From: Blattamonas nauphoetae
Lineage: Eukaryota > Preaxostyla > Oxymonadida
Direction of reading: 5' to 3'
NCBI GenBank assembly: GCA_033064195.1
Contig: JARBJD010000142.1
Span: 1 to 64,000, forward strand
Length of the DNA: 64,000 bases
Shown here in pieces: positions 44,801-54,831 of the stretch. Under the pieces are notes generated by a model that saw nothing but the letters and a program-made list of their open reading frames with translations, searched no databases and was not told the origin of the DNA. Within the stretch, counting starts at the first letter, position 1; every line of letters starts with the position of its first letter. The translations under genes were made by a program, and so were the position numbers.

Positions 44801-47800
44801 TGAGCATGATTTATGAAGGAGATCGTGGTCGGATTGGACTTGAAGGAGACACCGTGGCATCGACATATCCCGACCTGAAGCTGAAGAAATGGATATTTGG
44901 AGGATCACCAACAGCGAAGCGATCGCATGGATTGTGGTTGAAGAATGTTGGGACAGTTGAATTGACAGACTGTTCATTCTCGTCGTTCAAGAAAGGATCG
45001 GAAACACCAATTCTGGATGGCTCAGCGATTCATGCCGAACTGTGTTCATCGAGTTCGTTCACAATCACCAAATGCTCCTTCACGTCCTGCTCTTCTCTCG
45101 GAAATGGTGGAAGTGTGTCTGCCACTCTCTCTGGTGGATCCTTCACAATCACAGACTCCACCTTCTCGTCAACATCAAGTGGAAACGGCGGTGGACTCTG
45201 CGTCGTTGTGTCTGGCACTGGTGTAACATCGATCGCAGGCTGCTCATTTTCGTCCTGCTCGTCTTCGAAAGGAGGAGGGTTGTACCTCGACATCTCCCAA
45301 TCGACCCAACCAGACAAGAAGGACAGCTTCTCCATCACAAAAGGAACAAACGGTCTTTCCTTCACTGACTGCTCTGCAACAACTGGATCGTGGATGTACT
45401 TCGTCATGACCAACCGCGATTCTGATTATGATCGTCTGGCTCTTCAGTCTGCCTTAAAAGAATCTCCTCCTTCTGGCGTTGCAACTGGCCATGCGGCGTC
45501 GGAAGAGTTTGATCTCTTCGAAGTCGTCGATTATTCTGGTTTGTACCTTTCGGACAGCGGCTCTGACGGCAACACATGTAAAACAGTGTCGAAGGCGTGT
45601 CAATCACTCACCACAGTTTTGTCGAAGACTCTGACAGCTGAGAAGATTGTTTTTGTGGTCGGATGGGGTGCACAGAACGGGTCGACGGTTGTCGTCACGA
45701 AGGACTTCCACCTCAAATCGAACACGGAAAGCTATTCTGTGTTTCATCTCGATGGGCAAAATTCTGCAAGCTCTCAAACAGATCCTCTCCTCCAAATCGA
45801 GTCGCATGTCGAAGCAACATTGATTGATTTCAGAATCAAACAGAAGTCTTGGAAATGTGCGTTCATCCATGTCCTTTCTGGAGGGTCTCTCACTTTCCAT
45901 TCAGCCAAACTGTCCCACACAGTGAGCTTCGGAGCAGGTGACCACTTCGATAGCTTCATCCATGCGAAGGGCGGAACGGTGACAATCGACGTTCTTGACA
46001 TTCAAAAGTTCATCGATTTCAACGGCAATCCTCCTTTCTGGCTCGGAGAAAACAGTTCTCTCATCAAAACATCCGATTACCAAACTGAAATTCAGGTGTA
46101 CTACCGGTCGAAAGAAAGTTTTGATGGCGGAATCATCGGCACAGAAGCGTCAGACTCGGAAGGGACCACACTCGATCTCAGAAACATCACGTTCATTGGG
46201 GCGTACAGCGAGGGAAGTGGAGAGGACAAGGGAGCGATTCTGCTGAACAAAGTCAAGTCAGCGAATATCGAAGAGTGCATCTTCAGAGATTTTGTGTCGA
46301 CTTTGAACAGAGAAGAGACAGTCATCAAAATCACCCCAAACGGCAGAGATAGTGTTGTCACAATCAAGAACTGTCAATTCATGAACACAAAACGAAAGAA
46401 CTCTGGCGCAATCTTGCTCACGAATGACCACAACGCCGCGTCATTCACAATTCAAGGATCTGAACTGATTCCAATGCCCTTCACGAGCTGTCAAAGCGAA
46501 GATGCTGGTGGAAGCGTCCAACTCGCTGTCAGAGGAACAACATTGATCCAGTTTTGTGTGTTCTCAGTTAGCAAGACGACAACTGCAGACAAAAGCGGAG
46601 GAGCAGTCTCTGCGTTTGTCGACGGAGGCCAGCTGACAGTCACATCGTGCACTTTCACATCCTGCTCTTCTCTCGGAAATGGAGGAGCGATCTTCGTTGA
46701 TCTGTCGTCGCTCGGATCGGGATCGTATTTGCTTTCGTCGCTGTCGTTTGGAGATGGGAAGGAAGGAGGTGAGATGAACAGTCATGGAGTTGGGAAGTCT
46801 GGGCGAGATGTGTTTGTTTCGATTGGATCTCTTTCTCGAGATATTCTTGTTGCTGAGAAGTTCTCAGGATCATGTCCGAGTCGAGAAGAGACTTCGACCG
46901 ATATTTTCACGCCGTTTGAAAGAGAATCGATCTCTTTCCGTGACCAATCGATGACAGCCTCGATTCTTTATCTGTTCTTTGGATATTCGTCTGGACAATT
47001 GATTGTTGATTCGAACGGCGAAGACAACGCGCTTTGTGGATCTCTATTCCTTCCTTGTTCATCGATCTCAGTTGGATATCATCAAATCAAACCTTCTGTC
47101 ATTGACGGTTCTCTCTCTCTTCTCATCACGTCTGACGTCTCTCACGCTTCCGCCTTGACAACAACTGCACAGAGCGTCTCTGTATCTCAATCTGATCCAT
47201 CAGTAGCAATAACTGTCCCAAAAGAGGGGTCATTCTCCATCTCTGCTGGGACTCTCCAATTGGTCGCTGTTCATCTCAAGGGCGATGGTTCAAGCCGAAC
47301 CTCGTCGCTCTTTTCGCTGTCAGGTGGACAACTGGAAATCACGTCTGGATCGATCGCCGATTTTTCAAGCACAGTCGCAGGGACGATCTTCTCAGGCACG
47401 CTCTCCTCTTCGTCGTCACTGATCATCGAACGCACAACCATCGCATCGTGCACATCGTCCAACACTGCCAACGTGCTCAGTCTCTCACTCTCGAAATCGT
47501 CGACAGTCCGTTTCCTTCGAACTATATTCCGAGATTGTGCGTCAACAACCAATGTTATCAGCCTCACTCAAAGCGAGGTTTTGGATGGGAGTGAGATCAG
47601 CCTTCTTTATTGCGAGTTTGACCAGACTGCCCCTACTGCCAACAGCGGGGCTGAGATCTTCTTCGGAAACACTCTCTTGCCTCAAGCGAACAAGTTCTCT
47701 TTTGCAGGAAGCACCAGCAACTCCATCTCAGACAAAGTTCTTGTGGGAGCTCAAGCTTTGAATTATCTTCTTCCATCGTCGTCGAATGTCTTCAGAGCGA

Positions 47801-50800
47801 CGAGTCAGGATGAGGGAGAATGCGACGATGGGCGATATCCGGGAAGCCAGTCTCTCCCAACACTTTTTGGATTTGTGGATGGCAGTCAGATGTCTCCACT
47901 CGTCCTCGTTGACGGAACATTCCCTCTCAACGAAGCTCTTCCGCTCAACCCAACAACGATGTCACTTCTTGGACGATCAACTGCAAGGAGTGTCCTTCAG
48001 ATTGAACTTGGAACTGCGAGTTCACCGAGTGGGCCTGTTCTGTCAGTTGGCTCCACACAGTCACTCATTCTCGAATCACTTGGATTCTCGATCAAACAGG
48101 CATCGCCGTTCATCTCGACAGCAGGCACCATGTCCATCGAGAAGTGTTCGTTCACAGGAACATCGAACACTGGAAACTCTCAAACTATCTCCACCACAGC
48201 TGGACACATCTTCATCGCAGAGACCACATTCGAAAACCTCCAATCGGAGCAAGTCAGTGCCATTCTGTCAGTCAGCAACACCAACATCGAAATTGGTTCC
48301 TCAGTTTCGTTCTCGTCGTGCAAATCGAGTGAAAGTGGAGGTGCTCTCACACTCGACATCTCCACACTCTCTGATCCTGTTGTTCTCTCACAGTTGAAGT
48401 TCACAGACTGCTCAGCGTCGAAGCAGGGAGGAGGACTGTCAGCGACTGTGGCCCACAACACAGATTCCTCCAACACGTTCGACTTCACCCTCCAACAATG
48501 TGTCTTCATCTCCTGCCAAGTGGGTTCATCGTCAAACTCGGATCGTGTCGGCGGTGGAGGGTTTGCACTGTCTGTCGAGAACATGGCCAAAGTGGCCGTC
48601 GTCGGCTGCTCTTTCAAAGACTGCACAGCCCCGTCGGGGACAGGCCTCGGCGGCGGGTTCTATCTCGACATCCGATCGTCGACGAGGACTGACCGGAAGA
48701 CGGCGTATTCGCTGACCACCGCAAATGGCCCACCGAAAGTGCAACTCAGCTTTGAGTCGTGTTCAGCTGAGTACGGAAGCTGGTTCTTCATCGATGCTGT
48801 TGAGGTTGGGTCAGCGGATGAAGCGAAGGATGTGGGATATGGCAATCTTGACTTCGACTATCGAACAGCAACGTCAAGCACGAAAGACATGTTTGCTGGG
48901 CAGAGCACCGAACCAACATTTGTCGACCTCCTTTCTGCGTTCCCGAGCATCGAAAATGCACTTTATTTGGGCGTCGGAGGCGATGATTCACAAACATGTG
49001 ATTCTGTTGGTGTTCGTTGTTCCACACTGCCAGGAGTTCAGTCCAAAGTGAATGGGAATTGGATGGACTATTCGTTGTTCATCCACGAGACAGTCACGTT
49101 CAACGCAGGCTGTTCGTTCAGTGGTGTTCCTCTCGAGCTCGTCAAAACAACCGAAACAACATCCTCACATGCTCAGATTCGCTTGTATGGCTCGACAGTG
49201 CAAGTCAACCCGCCATCTGTCCTGCTGTTCCAAACGATGGTCACAGTCAAAAACATCGAGTTTGTGATCAACCAGAAGACAGGAATCCAGCCGTTCATTG
49301 TGGTTGAGTGTGGACAGAATGCAATTACCTTTGCTGACGTCAAATTGTCGAATGGTGTGAGTGAGCAATCCTATCCACAGACGATGATTCACATCAAATC
49401 AGGCATGCTCATCATAAACAAGCTGACATTTGAGGATATTGATACAGACAGCGATGGACCGATCTGGCTGTCAGGAGGCTCGCTGATCGACGAAAGCGAG
49501 AATGAAGTGACGATGAAAGTGATTTATGGAGGAGATCGTGGCTGGATTGGAGTTGAAGGAAACACCGTGGCATCGACATATCCCGACCTGAAGCTGAAGA
49601 AATGGATATTTGGAGGATCACCAACAGCGAAGCGATCGCATGGATTGTGGTTGAAGAATGTTGGAATCGTTGAATTGACGAGCTGTTCATTCTCATCGTT
49701 CAAGAAAGGATCGGAAGCAACGATTGTTGATGGATCAGCGATTCATGCCGAACTGTGTTCATCGAGTTCGCTCACAATCACCAAATGCTCCTTCGCATCC
49801 TGCTCTTCTCACGGAAATGGAGGAGCGATTTTCGTTGATCTGTCATCGCTGGGATCGGGATCGTATTTGCTTTCGTCGTTGTCGTTTGGAGATGGGAAGG
49901 AAGGAGGTGAGATGAACAGTCATGGAGTTGGGAAGTCTGGGCGAGATGTGTTTGTTTCGATTGGATCTCTTTCTCGAGATATTCTTGTTGCTGAGAAGTT
50001 CTCAGGATCATGTCCGAGTCGAGAAGAGACTTCGACCGATATTTTCACCCCATTTGAAAGAGAATCGATCTATTTCCATGACGACTCGATGACAGCCTCG
50101 ATTCTTTATCTGTTCTTTGGTTACTCGCCTGGACAATTGATTGTTGATTCGAATGGGGAAGACAACGCGCTTTGTGGATCTCGATTTCTTCCTTGTTCGT
50201 CGATCTCAGTTGGTTATGCGAACTGTGTTCCAACTCAAATCGGAACAGCTGTTTCCGTTGAAATGAGATCGGACCTGACGCTTAATTCAAAGCTTGCGAT
50301 GAAAGACAAAATTGTGGCGCTGAGCAGAAAAGGCGCAGAAACATTGACGGTCGGACAGAATGGACAAATCTCTGGAGAGAGTTCACTTTCGGCAACAGCG
50401 ACGCTGACACTGAGCAGTTTGACGATTGAGTTTGATTCGTGGACAGGATCAGAACCATTCATCTCTTTGGGAGGAGGATCTCTGGTTGTTGCTGGTTGTT
50501 CGTTTGGATCGTCATCGTCACCACTCAATGGACGATTCTGTGCGATGAATGGAGGAAGTTTATCGATAGATTCAGCAAGTTCACTCTTTGATTCCAGTGC
50601 AACTCGAACAACAGAACTGTTTGCGATTTCGGGAGGAGTTGCCACAATCTCGTTGATGACAGTGCCGTTCTCTGTGTATTCTGATTCGAAAGGACTTTTC
50701 ATGATTTCTGGAAATGGAAAACTGATCTGGACAATGAACACGATCGATCTGAACAACGCTGAAGTGAAAGGGATTGTTTTGATGGATGGCGGATCGTTGA

Positions 50801-53658
50801 AGATGTCTGGAGGAGAGATGAGCAAGTTTAAACTGAAGAGTGATTTGATCTCTGGCTCAGGGACAGTTGAAATGTTCGGTACAACATTCACGTCGATCTC
50901 AGACACACCGATTTCATCGAATTCAGAAGGATTTCATGTTGTTGGGTTGGAAATCCAGTCTGGCCAGACCGTATCGATTGGAAAAGAAGGTGAAACAACC
51001 TCGTTCTCGAAATGTTCGTCAAGTGCTGCTGGAGGAGCGATTGAAGTTGTTGTGAAAGGACTGTTCACAGTCCAGTCGACGTCGTTCTCGGAATGTTCGT
51101 CGAGTGGGAATGGCGGAGCACTTTCGATGATTGTTGAGGGAAGTGGAGTTGCGACAGTTTCGGGATGCTCGTTTGCGAAGTGTGATTCGGATGGGAATGG
51201 CGGAGGATTCAGTCTGGACATCACTGGATCGACGCTGGTGGACAAGAAATCGAGCTATTTCGTCACAAAAGGCCCCTCGTCTCTCTCCTTCGCCGAATGC
51301 TCCTCGAGTGGCACAAGCAACTGGATCTTCATTTCTTTCACCTCGTTCGAGAACGACTTCCTCGTCAGCAAACTCGATTTTGATCTTTCAAATGCCATCC
51401 CGAACCAAGATGCTCTCGGCTTCGACCAAACCTCTTTCTTCGACCTGGTCTATCCTCCTCCGACTGACTTCTTCATTTCTGACGTCGGCTCATCTGACTC
51501 CAACAGCTGCCGAGATGAATCGCACCGTTGTATGTCTCTTGACAGAGTCCTGTCTCTGATGGAAGGCACTGTCAGAACCGTCTTCATCGTGGACACTTCA
51601 ACGTGGACAAGAGAGACCCAACTCGAAACGCCTTTGGATGCACATGATTTTGCTCTCACAATCAAAACAGCATCGACTAAGAACGCTTTTGCGACGATTG
51701 TTCTGCAGAAGGAAACAGCTCAGGAATACGAACCTCCGAATGGTTTCATTCTGATTGAGACGTCAGTGACATTTGACAAGATCAATCTGAGACTGGCTCA
51801 GAAGAGCAGCAATATTGCATTCATTTCGACAACAGCGAATGGACTTCTGAGATTGAAAGATGTTCATGTGGAAAAGATCACACCTCCCGAGAACGTTCAA
51901 AAATATGACTTTCAATCATTCCTTTTCGTTACTGATGGAACCGTATTGATAGAAAAACTTTCATTTGGAAAGAATACGGATTTTGGTACGAGCTCACCGA
52001 TCTGGCTGTCAGGAGGCTCGCTGATTGACGAAAGCGAGAATGAAGTGACGATGAGCGTGATTTATGGAGGAGATCGTGGTTGGATTGGAGTTGAAGGAGA
52101 CACCTCAACATCGACATATCCCGACCTGAAGCTGAAGAAATGGATTTTTGGAGGATCACCAACAGCGAAGAAGTCTCATGGATTGTGGTTGAAGAATGTT
52201 GGGATCGTTGAATTGACGAGCTGTTCATTCTCGTCGTTCAAGAAAGGATCAGAAAGTCAGATTATTGATGGATCCGCGATTCATGCCGAACTGTGTTCAT
52301 CGAGTTCGCTCACAATCACCAAATGCTCTTTCACATCCTGCTCTTCTCTCGGAAATGGTGGGAGTGTGTCAGCAACTGTCGCTGGAGGCAATTTCATCAT
52401 CACACAGTCATCCTTCGCCTCGTCCTCGGCGTCCCTTGCCGGTGGTGCCGTCAGCGTCGACCTCTCCTCTCTCGATTCCGGTTCGTACAGCCTGACCTCA
52501 CTCAACTTCACATCCTCGTGCACCAGTTCTTTCGATGGGAAGTGGGTGTTCATGACCGGGCGAGGTTTGGCGTCTCTGGTGACGAAGGAGAGGTGGGCTG
52601 GGACATTCAACTCGCTGAGCGTTCATTCGGACGCTGACAAATTGTGGGGACTCGACTTGGCGGAAGATCAGAGCTCTCCCCTTCGCTCCATCTCGCTCCT
52701 CCACTTCCTTCTCGGCAGTGCCTCTCGAACTACAGATTCGATAGTTTTCGTTGGACAGAGCGGGAAAGATCAATTCGGGTGTGGGGAAACGAAAGCCACA
52801 CTCTGCCGAACTGTCGAGTGGGGTGTGAAGGAGGCAGCTGGAAGTGTTGTCGATATCTTCGTCGCTTCCAGCGGCCTTCTCTCCTCGCCCATCATCCTTT
52901 CGAACACGGATGTCCTGATTGCACCTGACTCGGACAGATTGTGTCCATTTGTTGTCTCACTCGAGATTCCGTCCTCAGCACCAGCATCGATGATCAGAGT
53001 GGAGAGGGACTCAGCCCTTGCTCTTCGTTTCTTGTCGTTTTCCTTTTCCGTTCCTGCATCCGTCGATAGTATCATCATTTCTTCTTTTGGCGTTGTCAAC
53101 GTGGATTCGTGTCGTGTTCAGGGGACGACACTCTCCCAACCTTTCTTAGTGTCCGCACAATCTTCCCACACAATCTCCAGCACCTCGTTCCTCTCTTCTT
53201 CTTTCAAGTCTTCTGTCTTCGTCCTCTCCGACTGCCACTCCCTCTCCGTCGAAAACACCAGCATCGCCAACAACTCTTTCGACACCTCGTTTCTTGAATG
53301 CTCGTCTTCCGAAATCTCCTTTGATTCTTTGGCAGTGACCAACAACTCTCTCAAACCGGACACATCCCTCGTTGCGCTATCAATTCTTCCCAAACCGACT
53401 TCCGAAGACCCGCCTTCCTTCCGCATGTTGCTTTCTTCATTCACACCCTCGCAAACATCACCAACACCGCTGTTCGTCTCTGTCGCGTCAGAGTGTCGCT
53501 TGAATGTGAACATCGTAAATACCACGTTCTCACACTCCTCTGGCAGCCTAATTAGGAAACCGGCTGTTCTTGTGAAGTGGTCCAAGAGACAGCCTCTTCT
53601 TTTGCGGCGAAGGGTTGTTTGTGAGGATTGCTTTGTGATGGTCTCTCAGTCTCAGTGA
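41896..53658 (+). CDS. Giant secreted/surface parallel beta-helix protein
   Basis: Single-exon ORF of 3920 codons. The start (MVSSILHPMFITLNVLIFIH) is a signal peptide. The body is made of short beta-helix rungs with CSFTSCSSLGNGG-type units: FxxC/N turns followed by GG[AGS], repeated dozens of times, like bacterial and chlamydial Pmp proteins and other parallel beta-helix surface proteins. Blocks of the type SGGSLIDESENEVTM...KKWIFGGSPTAK recur three times, and DSNGEDNALCG-like linkers start new segments. No transmembrane helix is visible near the stop. Its length, lack of introns and repeats suggest an adhesin or structural surface protein, perhaps for host or bacterial contact in the gut. 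The exact role is not known. Confidence 0.82.
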   Translation: MVSSILHPMFITLNVLIFIHTFGSCEYLDLGTIISNATIQNSPSGHKARMLILQPQNYSSNANFTDQQLSLHGSALTSIFPVRHSTNEFPLFSISNTSLSLNTLRLHSQSSAPMITATTNSMLYLCDTQILAPPTTPYLFSSDGGFISIVRSSLHSEYSAHSSVFNTLCAFKTNPGIFVASDLNFANGIHASDESLLGGRYASHTSISHSTIRNITDAAERTGKEDIWLRMTTITNVDFVDVQNPTSGCIAESRNGGSSHTSFCFFVRGADRSRPSTKTTAMNEEVALTDTVRFQTAQYICLPGEIHTITSCLFRNGTGIGNGVAIRVIEGIIAIIDKCYFVNNRDDMCEGGAIRSEGTLSLSGSIFINNIADKGGALSANGSSMTLFNCSFFYNIGFYEGGALGIWDTWDQMILCLFSGNTGTNANDIVAWNEATLQQVVTSCLFSTGTNDVKVGDAPISTIGRVTAKITSGETVAIDQTATADQCGDYSFRKCQSIGQALELISESTTTLTITIPASTTTLETGLVITDSRTLSITAENGVTSSTRPTIRGLIPISTHLFYVEFATLNLNSLMFDAQNTPHFITALSSSVVVISNCLIDGKDTSINAKQSIDIYRSTLTMTDTTVQNIKSANGESSNAIFLNDASAAFTRCTFTSLSNPRNGGAIHAKLLAYHQLTVKGCTFDGCSCMWGGGGVYVDLRSSTRFDKTEQVVVGTSDDNVPTRFTDCTSDNAQGNWILIDMLSMESNNFSITLANPMEDAVQSIHDNSMIGTINVTPYDPPSTDSVYIFDGGSDKSGCSSSLPCSSFAKSQTVGKTDGYTLNIRSSTTWTVDNEVTKPVTIKSEDANRAILNLRNVTAAKDSSLGGYLRIAAETRLDTVDLVLFQATTTIAFVALMTDTTLTINNVEMKTDTTSIALGIPYQSAFVLRTGQVIIESTSFSQNPDFNAYAPIWLSGGSLIDESENEVTMSMIYEGDRGRIGLEGDTVASTYPDLKLKKWIFGGSPTAKRSHGLWLKNVGTVELTDCSFSSFKKGSETPILDGSAIHAELCSSSSFTITKCSFTSCSSLGNGGSVSATLSGGSFTITDSTFSSTSSGNGGGLCVVVSGTGVTSIAGCSFSSCSSSKGGGLYLDISQSTQPDKKDSFSITKGTNGLSFTDCSATTGSWMYFVMTNRDSDYDRLALQSALKESPPSGVATGHAASEEFDLFEVVDYSGLYLSDSGSDGNTCKTVSKACQSLTTVLSKTLTAEKIVFVVGWGAQNGSTVVVTKDFHLKSNTESYSVFHLDGQNSASSQTDPLLQIESHVEATLIDFRIKQKSWKCAFIHVLSGGSLTFHSAKLSHTVSFGAGDHFDSFIHAKGGTVTIDVLDIQKFIDFNGNPPFWLGENSSLIKTSDYQTEIQVYYRSKESFDGGIIGTEASDSEGTTLDLRNITFIGAYSEGSGEDKGAILLNKVKSANIEECIFRDFVSTLNREETVIKITPNGRDSVVTIKNCQFMNTKRKNSGAILLTNDHNAASFTIQGSELIPMPFTSCQSEDAGGSVQLAVRGTTLIQFCVFSVSKTTTADKSGGAVSAFVDGGQLTVTSCTFTSCSSLGNGGAIFVDLSSLGSGSYLLSSLSFGDGKEGGEMNSHGVGKSGRDVFVSIGSLSRDILVAEKFSGSCPSREETSTDIFTPFERESISFRDQSMTASILYLFFGYSSGQLIVDSNGEDNALCGSLFLPCSSISVGYHQIKPSVIDGSLSLLITSDVSHASALTTTAQSVSVSQSDPSVAITVPKEGSFSISAGTLQLVAVHLKGDGSSRTSSLFSLSGGQLEITSGSIADFSSTVAGTIFSGTLSSSSSLIIERTTIASCTSSNTANVLSLSLSKSSTVRFLRTIFRDCASTTNVISLTQSEVLDGSEISLLYCEFDQTAPTANSGAEIFFGNTLLPQANKFSFAGSTSNSISDKVLVGAQALNYLLPSSSNVFRATSQDEGECDDGRYPGSQSLPTLFGFVDGSQMSPLVLVDGTFPLNEALPLNPTTMSLLGRSTARSVLQIELGTASSPSGPVLSVGSTQSLILESLGFSIKQASPFISTAGTMSIEKCSFTGTSNTGNSQTISTTAGHIFIAETTFENLQSEQVSAILSVSNTNIEIGSSVSFSSCKSSESGGALTLDISTLSDPVVLSQLKFTDCSASKQGGGLSATVAHNTDSSNTFDFTLQQCVFISCQVGSSSNSDRVGGGGFALSVENMAKVAVVGCSFKDCTAPSGTGLGGGFYLDIRSSTRTDRKTAYSLTTANGPPKVQLSFESCSAEYGSWFFIDAVEVGSADEAKDVGYGNLDFDYRTATSSTKDMFAGQSTEPTFVDLLSAFPSIENALYLGVGGDDSQTCDSVGVRCSTLPGVQSKVNGNWMDYSLFIHETVTFNAGCSFSGVPLELVKTTETTSSHAQIRLYGSTVQVNPPSVLLFQTMVTVKNIEFVINQKTGIQPFIVVECGQNAITFADVKLSNGVSEQSYPQTMIHIKSGMLIINKLTFEDIDTDSDGPIWLSGGSLIDESENEVTMKVIYGGDRGWIGVEGNTVASTYPDLKLKKWIFGGSPTAKRSHGLWLKNVGIVELTSCSFSSFKKGSEATIVDGSAIHAELCSSSSLTITKCSFASCSSHGNGGAIFVDLSSLGSGSYLLSSLSFGDGKEGGEMNSHGVGKSGRDVFVSIGSLSRDILVAEKFSGSCPSREETSTDIFTPFERESIYFHDDSMTASILYLFFGYSPGQLIVDSNGEDNALCGSRFLPCSSISVGYANCVPTQIGTAVSVEMRSDLTLNSKLAMKDKIVALSRKGAETLTVGQNGQISGESSLSATATLTLSSLTIEFDSWTGSEPFISLGGGSLVVAGCSFGSSSSPLNGRFCAMNGGSLSIDSASSLFDSSATRTTELFAISGGVATISLMTVPFSVYSDSKGLFMISGNGKLIWTMNTIDLNNAEVKGIVLMDGGSLKMSGGEMSKFKLKSDLISGSGTVEMFGTTFTSISDTPISSNSEGFHVVGLEIQSGQTVSIGKEGETTSFSKCSSSAAGGAIEVVVKGLFTVQSTSFSECSSSGNGGALSMIVEGSGVATVSGCSFAKCDSDGNGGGFSLDITGSTLVDKKSSYFVTKGPSSLSFAECSSSGTSNWIFISFTSFENDFLVSKLDFDLSNAIPNQDALGFDQTSFFDLVYPPPTDFFISDVGSSDSNSCRDESHRCMSLDRVLSLMEGTVRTVFIVDTSTWTRETQLETPLDAHDFALTIKTASTKNAFATIVLQKETAQEYEPPNGFILIETSVTFDKINLRLAQKSSNIAFISTTANGLLRLKDVHVEKITPPENVQKYDFQSFLFVTDGTVLIEKLSFGKNTDFGTSSPIWLSGGSLIDESENEVTMSVIYGGDRGWIGVEGDTSTSTYPDLKLKKWIFGGSPTAKKSHGLWLKNVGIVELTSCSFSSFKKGSESQIIDGSAIHAELCSSSSLTITKCSFTSCSSLGNGGSVSATVAGGNFIITQSSFASSSASLAGGAVSVDLSSLDSGSYSLTSLNFTSSCTSSFDGKWVFMTGRGLASLVTKERWAGTFNSLSVHSDADKLWGLDLAEDQSSPLRSISLLHFLLGSASRTTDSIVFVGQSGKDQFGCGETKATLCRTVEWGVKEAAGSVVDIFVASSGLLSSPIILSNTDVLIAPDSDRLCPFVVSLEIPSSAPASMIRVERDSALALRFLSFSFSVPASVDSIIISSFGVVNVDSCRVQGTTLSQPFLVSAQSSHTISSTSFLSSSFKSSVFVLSDCHSLSVENTSIANNSFDTSFLECSSSEISFDSLAVTNNSLKPDTSLVALSILPKPTSEDPPSFRMLLSSFTPSQTSPTPLFVSVASECRLNVNIVNTTFSHSSGSLIRKPAVLVKWSKRQPLLLRRRVVCEDCFVMVSQSQ
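44750..45060 (+). repeat. Long internal repeat of the beta-helix gene, copy 1
   Basis: Encodes IWLSGGSLIDESENEVTMS to SSFKKGSE and the following AIHAELCSSSS block. It recurs at 49460-49775 and 52000-52315, nearly identical at nucleotide level (long exact runs such as GACCTGAAGCTGAAGAAATG). Confidence 0.85.
46665..47085 (+). repeat. Second internal repeat, copy 1
   Basis: Encodes NGGAIFVDLSSLGSGSYLLS through KSGRDVFVSIGSLSRD, PSREETSTDIFTPFERES and VDSNGEDNALCG. Almost identical to 49800-50215 over about 415 bp. Confidence 0.87.
49460..49775 (+). repeat. Long internal repeat, copy 2
   Basis: As at 44750; differs in a few codons (e.g. VIYGGDRGWIGVEGN). Confidence 0.85.
49800..50215 (+). repeat. 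Second internal repeat, copy 2
   Basis: Near-identical to 46665-47085. It directly follows long repeat copy 2, so two repeat families are joined here. Confidence 0.87.
52000..52315 (+). repeat. Long internal repeat, copy 3
   Basis: As at 44750; closest to copy 2 in the VIYGGDRGWIGVEG stretch. Confidence 0.85.
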
Positions 53659-54831
53659 CTCCTGTTTTCGTCTCTTTTGGATTCACGAGGACCTCACAAA
53701 GCCACTACTCGGCCGAAACATACTCATCAAAGTAACGCGCTCAGGAAGGCATGTGCATTTTGATGTGAATCATCTGGACTCTTTTGTTTTTCACTAACTT
53801 ATCCATCCTTTGGGCTCTTTCCCTTTTATTCAAATTGTTGACAGAGTTTAAATCGGTGTGAGCGAGGGTTCTGTCCTCGAAGAATATGATTATGGCTCGA
53901 TCAATGATCGAACAGTCCCAAACTCGAACCTCAACGATCCCAATATCGCTCTTGGAGATATCTACTGATCGTCAGAAATTGACTACTCTCTTCAAACAAG
54001 CATGCAAAGGAGGTATACAGTCTCTTCGTCATTCATGTCGTTTGATCGCCTTTCAAGACGAAACTATAGATTTCTCACTGCTGAAACCATTGGAAAACGA
54101 GAACATAGTTTGTTAGAGACTCATTTCCAGGCTTCTGATTTGATCCCAGTGATCCCAGTCGGATCTGATCCCACTAAATACCTACAATACCATTTCGTTT
54201 CTTTCATTTCAAAAAAGTCTTCTTATATATGATATTTGAATGGAAAAAAAAGTAAAAAGGAAAATGGTCACTTCATAGATCATGAAAATGCAAACTTTGG
54301 GTGCTGCTGTTTCAGTTTGTTCTACAACAATAATTATAAAACCAAGTCGATAATGCGTTATTATGTCTTCTTTGATGGTTTTTTCTCACTGACTAAAGTC
54401 AATGAAGGGAATACATCGAAAAAAGAAGTGTTGGTGATTGTGATCGTGCGTGTTTTTGGGAAATAAGAGCTGTCTGAAATATTGAAGAGCATTATGTGAA
54501 AACAAGAAGTGAATTGAACATGATTAATGAAGTGATAATGAGAAAATCTCAAAGGAAAAGAGTTGAAATTTGATCTCAGTCCAAATTTAGGCACTGACAT
54601 CAATTGATCCCAGTTTTACCTATTTTGATGGGACTACTCAGATGCCTGCTCATTTCCATTCTGATTGGTGTATTCAGGAAGCATTTAGTGTCCTGTTGTC
54701 TTCAGAAGTGATGAATGAAACTCTGTTGGAGCCACTATCACGGATTGCAGCAGCACTTGAACTTGTAGAGATCTTCAAATCAAATGTATTGTAGCAATAT
54801 TTTGTGCTTTATTGTCTTTTAAAGGACAAAT
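53659..54831. other. AT-rich intergenic region
   Basis: No supported gene. It holds several short plus-strand frames and AT-rich tracts. The last 200 bp, reading into 54832, has helical-looking pieces (e.g. around 54700-54770) that could be remains of the N-terminal coding part of the next gene. Confidence 0.45.
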
